Assembly (NCBI GenBank): GCA_024638645.1
Contig: JAHEJX010000007.1
Location: 1 to 64,000, forward strand
Direction: 5' to 3'
Length of the DNA: 64,000 nt
From: Actinomycetes bacterium
Lineage (GTDB): Bacteria > Actinomycetota > Acidimicrobiia > Spongiisociales > UBA5794
Part shown: in pieces, positions 57,951 through 64,000 of the stretch
Layout: each line of letters starts with the position of its first letter
How positions within the stretch are numbered: the first letter of the stretch is position 1
Notes under the pieces: model-generated
What the model saw: only the letters and a program-made list of their open reading frames with translations
Database searches by the model: none
Told to the model about the DNA's origin: nothing
Position numbers and translations under genes: made by a program

Positions 57951-59354
57951 GTGAAACGGAGAGTGATCGTGGCGGGAGCCATGGCGGCCGGGTTCCTGGT
58001 CGCTACGGCGAGCCCTGCGCTGGCACAAGAAGGGGCTGCGGCGTCGCAGTTCGTTCTCGACAACCTGTGGATATTCATCGCAGGAGTTCTCGTGTTCTTC
58101 ATGCAGGCCGGCTTTGCGCTGGTCGAAGCGGGCCTAACGAGGGCCAAGAACGTATCGAACATCATGATGAAGAACCTCATGGACATGTCGGCCGGCGTCC
58201 TGGCGTTCGCGCTTGTCGGCTACGGCATCGCGTTCGGGGGTGGCGAGCTGCTCGGAGGTTGGTTCGGATTCGACCTCGGCATCGCGGGCGTCGAAGAAAC
58301 TGCGGGCGAAGGTTTGCTGCCTTCAACCTTCTTTTTCTTCCAAGCCGCATTCGCCGCGACCGCCGCCACGATCGTTTCGGGTGCCATGGCGGAGCGCACG
58401 AAGTTCAAGAGCTACTTCGTGTACAGCTTCTTCCTGACCGCCCTCATCTACCCGATCGTTCTGCGATGGACCTGGGGTGGCGGTTGGCTGGCTCAACTCA
58501 GCACCCCGTTCTCGGACTTCGCCGGTTCCACAATCGTCCACGCCACAGGTGGTTGGGCCGCAATGATGGGTGCGATCATCCTCGGCCCCCGGATCGGGCG
58601 CTATACCAAAACGGGCAAGCCGCGAGCGATCCCCGGTCACTCGATTCCGTTCGTGGTGCTCGGCGCTTTGATCCTGTTCATCGGGTGGTTTGGTTTCAAC
58701 CCCGGCTCCGAGCTGGCTGCCGACGAATTCGTCGTGCCCATTGCTCTCAAGACGCTGCTGGCAGCTGCCGCAGGCGCCGTGACCGCAATGGCCATCAACT
58801 GGCGCATGGACGGAAAGCCCGACGTGTCGATTGCTGCGAACGGCCTACTGGCGGGTCTGGTTGCGATCACGGCTCCCGTCGGCGCCGTCGAGACCTGGGC
58901 AGCCGTTCTGATCGGCGCCATCGGTGGTCTGATCGTTGTGTACTCGGTGCGATTCTTCGATCGTCTCAAGATCGACGACCCGGTGGGCGCCATTTCGGTG
59001 CATGGAGTGGTCGGCACCTGGGGAACTCTGTCGATTGCGTTCTTCGCCAGGTACGACGACGCTTTCCTCGGCCGGGAGGACGCGGGCCTCTTCTACGGGG
59101 GCGGGTTCGACCAACTCGGCACGCAGCTCCTGTTTGTGGTGGTCCATTTCGTGTTCGTTGTTGCCGCCGCAGGTGCACTGTTCTACGGCATCAAGAAGTT
59201 CATCGGCCTTCGCGTCAGCGAGGAGGAGGAGCTTGCCGGGCTCGACGTCCTCGAGCACGGCTCGCCCGGCTACGGACACGACCCGCGGGCGACGGAAGGT
59301 GCAGCTGTCGGTGCTGGAGTCGGCGGCGCCCCCCCGGCCAAGGTGCCGGTCTGA
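57951..59354 (+). CDS. amt: Ammonium transporter
   Basis: A 467-residue protein from GTG 57951 with GAAGGAG upstream. A cleavable-looking signal (VATASPALA) precedes FFMQAGFALVEAGLTRAKN and DFAGSTIVHATGGWAAM, diagnostic Amt blocks with the pore His. The tail after the last helix is polar and Gly-rich. It imports ammonium and is gated by the PII protein encoded 14 bp downstream. Confidence 0.96.
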   Translation: MKRRVIVAGAMAAGFLVATASPALAQEGAAASQFVLDNLWIFIAGVLVFFMQAGFALVEAGLTRAKNVSNIMMKNLMDMSAGVLAFALVGYGIAFGGGELLGGWFGFDLGIAGVEETAGEGLLPSTFFFFQAAFAATAATIVSGAMAERTKFKSYFVYSFFLTALIYPIVLRWTWGGGWLAQLSTPFSDFAGSTIVHATGGWAAMMGAIILGPRIGRYTKTGKPRAIPGHSIPFVVLGALILFIGWFGFNPGSELAADEFVVPIALKTLLAAAAGAVTAMAINWRMDGKPDVSIAANGLLAGLVAITAPVGAVETWAAVLIGAIGGLIVVYSVRFFDRLKIDDPVGAISVHGVVGTWGTLSIAFFARYDDAFLGREDAGLFYGGGFDQLGTQLLFVVVHFVFVVAAAGALFYGIKKFIGLRVSEEEELAGLDVLEHGSPGYGHDPRATEGAAVGAGVGGAPPAKVPV

Positions 59355-59368
59355 GCGAAAGGTAGCCA

Positions 59369-59710
59369 ATGCTGAATCTCGTAACCGCAATCATCAAACC
59401 CCACAGACTGGAGAGCGTGAAGGACGCCCTCCAAAGTGCCGGCGTGACCGGCATGACGGTAAGCGACGTCCAGGGATTTGGGCGCCAAGGTGGACACACG
59501 GAGACTTATCGCGGCGCCGAATACGTCGTGGACTTCGTCCCCAAGATGAAGATCGAGGTGCTCACCAGTTTCGACAACGTTGACAAAGTCATGGACCTGA
59601 TCCGCGATGCCGCCGTATCCGGCGAGATCGGTGACGGAAAGATCTGGTCGGCCTCGATAGACCGCATGATGCGCATAAGGACGGGGGAGGTCGGAGCAGA
59701 CGCGATCTGA
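59369..59710 (+). CDS. glnK: PII family nitrogen regulatory protein
   Basis: A 113-residue PII protein. YRGAEYVVDFVPK carries the T-loop Tyr52 that is uridylylated or adenylylated; GDGKIW and RTGEVGADAI are the ATP-site and C-terminal signatures. Encoded directly after amt, so it fits GlnK, which plugs the ammonium channel when nitrogen is plentiful. Confidence 0.95.
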   Translation: MLNLVTAIIKPHRLESVKDALQSAGVTGMTVSDVQGFGRQGGHTETYRGAEYVVDFVPKMKIEVLTSFDNVDKVMDLIRDAAVSGEIGDGKIWSASIDRMMRIRTGEVGADAI

Positions 59711-59722
59711 GGAACAGTGCGG

Positions 59723-59754
59723 AAGCGGCGGCCCTCCCAGGGTCGTCGCTTCTT
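59723..59754 (+). terminator. Terminator of the amt-glnK operon
   Basis: AAGCGGCGGCCCT pairs over 13 bp with AGGGTCGTCGCTT around CCC, followed by CTT. It also lies just before the convergent MFS gene. Confidence 0.7.
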
Positions 59755-59774
59755 CGCGCTACCAGAACTTCCAG

Positions 59775-60965
59775 TTAAGACGTTGACCCGGTCCGGATGT
59801 CGGAGCGCTGCGCCAGCACAATTCCGGCCATTCCGGCCAAGGCAAAGAGCGTCATGACGCTCATGGGCATCTCCCACTCACCAGTCAAGTCTCGCAACAC
59901 GCCTACCAGGAGCGGACCAAGACCACCGATCACGAGGGTGGCTGTCTGCTGAACGCCCATACGACGCCCGTACTGACTCCTCCCGTACCACTGGTCCATT
60001 GTCAGCGCTCGAAGGGGCAGGATCGCACCGAAGGCGAGCCCGTATACGACGAAGTGTGTAGGCATGAACCAACGCGGCTCGCCGGGAATGGTGAGCGCCG
60101 TCGCCACGACGAGAACGACGCTGAACCACCCGAGTACACGGCCGGCATCACCTCTTCCGCCGAATAGCGGGCCAAAGAATCTCCCGGGAAGGCTGATCAG
60201 CGAAGCCGCCCCTGCGAGAAGTGCAACCGTCTCTATGTCGAAGCCCGCCTCACTGAATCGATCGACGCGGTGAGCCAGCAGGCCGCCAAAGGCGACAGAA
60301 AGCAGAACCATTCCCGCGGTGAGCAGCATGAAGCGCCGATCCCGCATCAGATCGCCGATGGGAACAGCCGCATGTCGTGCGGAGCGGGCTGCGTCGCGAT
60401 CCCGAGCGGGGATGAGGCGAGAACCGACGATGCCGAGTACGGCGATGGCCAACCCGAGAATGCGCACAGTCGGACGCCATCCGAGGTTTGAATTCATGAC
60501 CTCGACGAGCGGAATGAAGATCGCGCCGGCGAACCCACCAATGACCGTCACCACGCCGAGCGCCCTCGGCCGAATCGCCCGATCTACGGTCTGGTTGATC
60601 ACGACGAAGGCAGGCTCGTAGTAGGTCATCGCGGTCCCTGGTCCAATGAGCAGCCACCAGGCGGCAAGGAGCGCGACCGGAGATCCGGCAACCGAGAACG
60701 CCAGCATCCCGGTCATCGTCACCAGGCCGCCGGCAACCGCAACGCGGCGTGTCCCGTGCCGGTCCATCCATCTTCCCAGCGGTGCTGCAGCCATCCCGCT
60801 GACAACGACGGACCCGGTATATGCGAATGAAAGCATCGAGCTCGAAAAATCGGCGCCCGCCGATCCGTCGGTTACGTAAATCGAGAATCCGTAGAGGATC
60901 GAGCCGAAGCTCACCATGAGCAGCAATCCGACGGCGACGACTGCTGGCCACGGGCTCCGACTCAT
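59775..60965 (-). CDS. MFS transporter
   Basis: A 396-residue protein with twelve membrane helices. The motif after TM2, GRWMDRHGTRRV, is the MFS signature A, and the second half repeats it as GMVLLSVAFGG and following. The closest pattern is OFA/oxalate-formate-antiporter-like (ILYGFSIYVTDGSAG at the start). The substrate is not evident. GTG 60968 directly precedes ATG 60965 and could be used. Confidence 0.85.
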   Translation of the reverse strand: MSRSPWPAVVAVGLLLMVSFGSILYGFSIYVTDGSAGADFSSSMLSFAYTGSVVVSGMAAAPLGRWMDRHGTRRVAVAGGLVTMTGMLAFSVAGSPVALLAAWWLLIGPGTAMTYYEPAFVVINQTVDRAIRPRALGVVTVIGGFAGAIFIPLVEVMNSNLGWRPTVRILGLAIAVLGIVGSRLIPARDRDAARSARHAAVPIGDLMRDRRFMLLTAGMVLLSVAFGGLLAHRVDRFSEAGFDIETVALLAGAASLISLPGRFFGPLFGGRGDAGRVLGWFSVVLVVATALTIPGEPRWFMPTHFVVYGLAFGAILPLRALTMDQWYGRSQYGRRMGVQQTATLVIGGLGPLLVGVLRDLTGEWEMPMSVMTLFALAGMAGIVLAQRSDIRTGSTS

Positions 60966-60987
60966 CACCGGACGCTACAGGAGCCGG

Positions 60988-62667
60988 CTACTGGCCCAAC
61001 GCGCCCGCTGAGTCGGGAGCCGGCCTCACTGCGACAACGACCCACTGCCCTTCTTGGGATACGAGCTCGACCAGCGACAAATCAGGAGCATCGCCCGTAG
61101 CGACGGCAGTCGGAGCGGCATTACCCGGTACGTACTCGACGAGTTCGAGACCTTCTGCGTCAATCGCCTCGGCTATTGCCAGGAACTCCCCACTCAACCC
61201 CGGCCCGATGGTGCCCTCGGCAACGATGCGCTCGATCTCAGTCACTACCGAGGCGGCCGCGTCTAGGTCGCCGGCGATGATCAAGTCCTGCGCGTATGCA
61301 ATCAGCGCCTCGACGGCTACGAGCCCGGGGGTCGAGGCGTCCCGCATAGCAAGCGCCGCCTGGCCAGTTGCGGTGACGGACGGATAGATGAAGTAATTCG
61401 GATACGGGTTGAACGCCGCCTGGAAACTGCGTCGCGCTTCTTGTAGCGCAACTGTCAGCTCGACATCGAGCGCTTGCGTCAAAGGAGAGAACGACGCCAC
61501 CCACCGATCGAATCCGGCCTGGAGCGTCGCGAGATCGTCTCCCAGAATCCGCGCCGCGGCTCTGTCAAGCCAACCGCTGCCTGCGCCACCGGCCTTTGCG
61601 CCGTACAGGTCGATCAACTGATCCAGGCCGTACTCGGACACGAGGAACTCGGTGAAGGCCCCGACCGCGGCGTAGCGGGTCTCGTGCTGCATGTCGGAGA
61701 AGTTGTCGAAAAGGAAGTCGAGCGCAGGCAGTTTTCCTGCGTCGGCGAGGGCGCGGGCGCGAGAGCCGAGCGGCTCCGGCTTGAAGTGGCCGCCTGTGAA
61801 TTGCACGGCAACACCTTCGATGAGCGGCCAGGGGACACCAACCTCGATCTGATCTGTGACGGCGTGTGCCAATTCATGGAGCACGGTTTGGCGGAATGTC
61901 TTCTGCCGCCCGGGGCTGAAGTCGCGGTCGAGGTAAGAGACGACGACTTCTCGCCCGGCGTAGCCGCCGTTGCCCCACAGCTTGTCGATGAGCACGAAAT
62001 CCACCTGCGGCAGCTCGAGGCCGAAGTGAGCCTCCACCGCATCCGCGGATTCGTCGATGATGGCCACAAGGCCCTCTATGTCCCGTGCGGCCGCGCTCTT
62101 CTCTAGGTATGTGACGTTGCAGCATTCGGTGCGCTCGACGGTCCAACCGGTGTCGAGTTCCTGATGGGGACGCCCGCTGGCGGGCGTCACCACGAACCGC
62201 TGCGTGACATCAATCGAAAGCTCAGGAGTCAACTCCGCCGTGACCCGCACCCAATGCCCGCCAACCGCACCGGATGTGTCGAAGCCGTCGGGGAAGACAA
62301 CGACATCGCCGAGCAGCGGGTCACCGGCAAGCAACCCTTCGGTGGCAAGCTCTGTACCGTCGACGGTGATCGTGGCTTCGACCAGGGAGTACTTGCCGAA
62401 GCCGCCTACCGGAACCTGGAAGGTGAGCACATCGCCCTCGTAGTGATTTGGGCCGGGAAACGCCCACACGCTCAGCTCAGGCAGGGAAATCACTCGCGCG
62501 GTCGCTGCGGGCACTTCGGTTGTCGTGGAGGTCGTGGCGGCCGCGCGGGGCGTCCGTTCGGGAATGGTGACCGGTCGTACCGATGACTCGAATGCGCTGT
62601 TCGAGCACGCGGCAAGTAGCAATGCGGCGGTCGCGAGAAGAACAGAGAGGCGGCGCGCAGATCCCAT
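60988..62667 (-). CDS. Secreted lipoprotein with gluzincin-like metallopeptidase domain
   Basis: A 559-residue protein. The lipobox LLLAAC (Cys21) marks it as a lipoprotein, followed by a Thr-rich linker. Residues about 180-400 contain TVLHELAHAVTDQ with HExxH at 264-268 and a downstream PLIEGVAVQF Glu, the M1/MA-like (gluzincin) zinc pattern. The C-terminal third is helical. It would act outside the membrane as a peptidase; the target is unknown. Confidence 0.78.
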   Translation of the reverse strand: MGSARRLSVLLATAALLLAACSNSAFESSVRPVTIPERTPRAAATTSTTTEVPAATARVISLPELSVWAFPGPNHYEGDVLTFQVPVGGFGKYSLVEATITVDGTELATEGLLAGDPLLGDVVVFPDGFDTSGAVGGHWVRVTAELTPELSIDVTQRFVVTPASGRPHQELDTGWTVERTECCNVTYLEKSAAARDIEGLVAIIDESADAVEAHFGLELPQVDFVLIDKLWGNGGYAGREVVVSYLDRDFSPGRQKTFRQTVLHELAHAVTDQIEVGVPWPLIEGVAVQFTGGHFKPEPLGSRARALADAGKLPALDFLFDNFSDMQHETRYAAVGAFTEFLVSEYGLDQLIDLYGAKAGGAGSGWLDRAAARILGDDLATLQAGFDRWVASFSPLTQALDVELTVALQEARRSFQAAFNPYPNYFIYPSVTATGQAALAMRDASTPGLVAVEALIAYAQDLIIAGDLDAAASVVTEIERIVAEGTIGPGLSGEFLAIAEAIDAEGLELVEYVPGNAAPTAVATGDAPDLSLVELVSQEGQWVVVAVRPAPDSAGALGQ

Positions 62668-62715
62668 GGATCAATGGTATGTCGAAGTGACCTTTAGCGG
62701 ATGTAAAGAAAGTTG

Positions 62716-63588
62716 CTATTCCCCGCTTGCGATCTCGAGCTCATCAGCTCCACATGCCATCTCGGCGTCGGCGAGGGCTTCACCACCAAATGCCACACGT
62801 TCATAGATCACGACGGCCGCGAGGTCTTCGGGAGTCAACGAGTCCGCAAAGCCCGGCATGGCAGCACCCGACGAGCCCACCGGCGTCGCGTTTGCACCGT
62901 AGGTGGCATCAGGCCAGCTGTCCGAGCCGAGCTCGATCCAGCGAATGTGTTCTGAACATTGATCAGATGGGAATGTGACGAGCACTGCTCCACCGTCCAT
63001 TGCAGGGCCGGTCCCGCCACCGCCGGCCTCACCGTGGCAACCGGCGCAGCGGCCGGAGCCGTTGTAGATCTCTTCTCCGATGCTGAAGAAGCTGATAACA
63101 CTCACGCCGTATTCCGTGCCGTCACAGTTCTCGGCTAGGCCCGTCTCGGCATCAATAGCGAGCTGACCGGATGATCCGCACCCTGGGCCGTTCGGGGCGA
63201 TGAGCACATAGGAGAGAGCCAGGATTGGCACGGCCAGCAGCGCCGCGGCCAGCCAACCGGGGAATCCGGCCAAAACGCCCGTTGCCTCAGGTTCTTCATC
63301 GACTGCTTCTTCCGGCTCGGGGAGCGGCGCGGTAGCCTCGAGTACTTCAACCGCAGGCCCTGTCGGCTCGTCGGCCGCCGGAGCAGGCTCCGGCGCAGCC
63401 GCAGGCGCGGCAGGCGGCGCCTCCACAGCGGGTGCCGCCGTCGCGGGGGCTTCGCCGGCTCCGGCCCATGCCCGCACAATGTTCTCGGTGCTGGCACCGC
63501 TGGCCGCGGCTCGCGCAGATGCAGCTCGTTCGATGAGCGCAGCCGGCACACCGAGCGAAGCTTCGAGCTGTTCGAGGAACTGCTCCAC
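62716..63588 (-). CDS. Membrane-anchored cytochrome c with long N-terminal region
   Basis: A 290-residue protein from GTG. One membrane helix (FPGWLAAALLAVPILALSYV) divides a cytoplasmic Pro/Ala/Glu-rich part from a class I cytochrome c domain with CAGCH heme site and an axial Met in GAAMPGFADSL. The first 35 residues (LEASLGVPAALIERAA) look like a small helical binding domain. It shares one base with the CcoO-like stop upstream (TAGTG), so it likely serves as the CcoP-type electron entry subunit of the oxidase. Confidence 0.8.
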   Translation of the reverse strand: MEQFLEQLEASLGVPAALIERAASARAAASGASTENIVRAWAGAGEAPATAAPAVEAPPAAPAAAPEPAPAADEPTGPAVEVLEATAPLPEPEEAVDEEPEATGVLAGFPGWLAAALLAVPILALSYVLIAPNGPGCGSSGQLAIDAETGLAENCDGTEYGVSVISFFSIGEEIYNGSGRCAGCHGEAGGGGTGPAMDGGAVLVTFPSDQCSEHIRWIELGSDSWPDATYGANATPVGSSGAAMPGFADSLTPEDLAAVVIYERVAFGGEALADAEMACGADELEIASGE

Positions 63589-64000
63589 TATTCCTCCGGA
63601 TTCAGATAGGCGGACAATGCGGCAAGGTCATCCTGACTGAGGTAGTCGTAACTCGGCGAGTGACTGGAGAGAGCAGTGCTGAGGCTGTCGCTGTCGACAC
63701 GCAGCGCGATGTGCATCAGATCGGGCCCATAGCGCTGGACTCCGATCAGCACAGGGGTTTCGTTGGCATAGTCGCCGAGCGCACTAACCGGCCCGAGACC
63801 AACATCGGTGATGATCGGCCGTACCTGCTGGGTGTGGCAATAGGTACAACCCTCTTGAATGTATATGGCCCGGCCGGTCGCCTCGACTTCACCGGGTTCG
63901 AAGGTACGGAGCCCTTCTGCGATGAGAGTTGGGTCTTCCGTCTCGAGAGCCGGCAGGATGAAAACCATCAGAGCAGCGAGGGCGAAGAAGCCGGCGGCGT
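63588..64000 (-). CDS. ccoO: cbb3-type cytochrome oxidase subunit II (CcoO-like), 5'-truncated
   Basis: The frame is open to the right edge; 137 residues are visible. A membrane helix (FFALAALMVFILPAL) is followed by GRAIYIQEGCTYCHTQQVRPI, with heme c motif CTYCH, and VQRYGPDLMHI, the CcoO/FixO signature. It passes electrons to the catalytic subunit of a cbb3 oxidase, whose gene should lie beyond the window. It is coupled to the following cytochrome c gene. Confidence 0.85.
   Translation of the reverse strand, partial: AAGFFALAALMVFILPALETEDPTLIAEGLRTFEPGEVEATGRAIYIQEGCTYCHTQQVRPIITDVGLGPVSALGDYANETPVLIGVQRYGPDLMHIALRVDSDSLSTALSSHSPSYDYLSQDDLAALSAYLNPEE

Overview
The window is about 60% GC, gene-dense, uses many GTG and TTG starts, and carries a 14-gene nuo operon with a menaquinone-type geranylgeranyl reductase nearby, an actinobacterial-style orphan winged-helix regulator beside amt-glnK, and many proteins of actinobacterial flavour. 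I infer a high-GC Gram-positive (Actinomycetota, perhaps Acidimicrobiia); no rRNA or marker gene confirms this. No phage structural gene, integrase, transposase or CRISPR array is visible.

Left part (1-9031): metabolic and membrane genes (phosphodiesterase, DsbA-like protein, class 3 lipase, patatin, alcohol dehydrogenase coupled to an FAD amine or amino-acid oxidoreductase, Na+/H+ antiporter, alpha/beta hydrolase).

Centre (about 9060-22240) is the unusual region. A long tRNA array (9606-18340) holds 27 tRNA genes covering all 20 amino acids. Most four-codon boxes have one U34 tRNA, so it resembles a compact decoding set. The RNA ligase gene rtcB sits inside it and a Ro60/Rsr (TROVE plus vWA) gene lies at its right end, followed by an M16 peptidase-like gene. 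Between and among the tRNAs are structured elements that known families do not explain: three tandem ~120-bp units with tRNA-like 3' ends; an 85-nt three-hairpin element found three times, each ending exactly 2 nt before a different tRNA; two 126-nt paralogous RNAs, one just upstream of the Ro60 gene and the other upstream of rtcB; tRNA-like sequences with no normal anticodon arm; a tRNA-Gly(TCC) with a 77-nt variable region; and many palindromic hairpins. Together they suggest an RNA-repair and tRNA-reserve island. A few protein genes (SRPBCC, D-2-hydroxyacid dehydrogenase, a lipoprotein, a peptidase-like fragment) lie among the tRNAs.

Right part: two sensor kinases without adjacent response regulators, an acyltransferase, TypA/BipA, a glycan/lipid cluster (GT2, GT4, two sulfotransferases, an AglD-type flippase, a GT39-like membrane protein), a lone CoxL-like molybdopterin subunit, a bactofilin-like membrane protein, then the complete nuoA-N operon on the minus strand (54112 to 39272). 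After it come a GNAT, a 2H phosphoesterase, the geranylgeranyl reductase, a GlnR-like regulator with a candidate operator, amt-glnK, an MFS transporter, a secreted gluzincin-like lipoprotein, and a cytochrome c plus CcoO-like pair running off the right edge.
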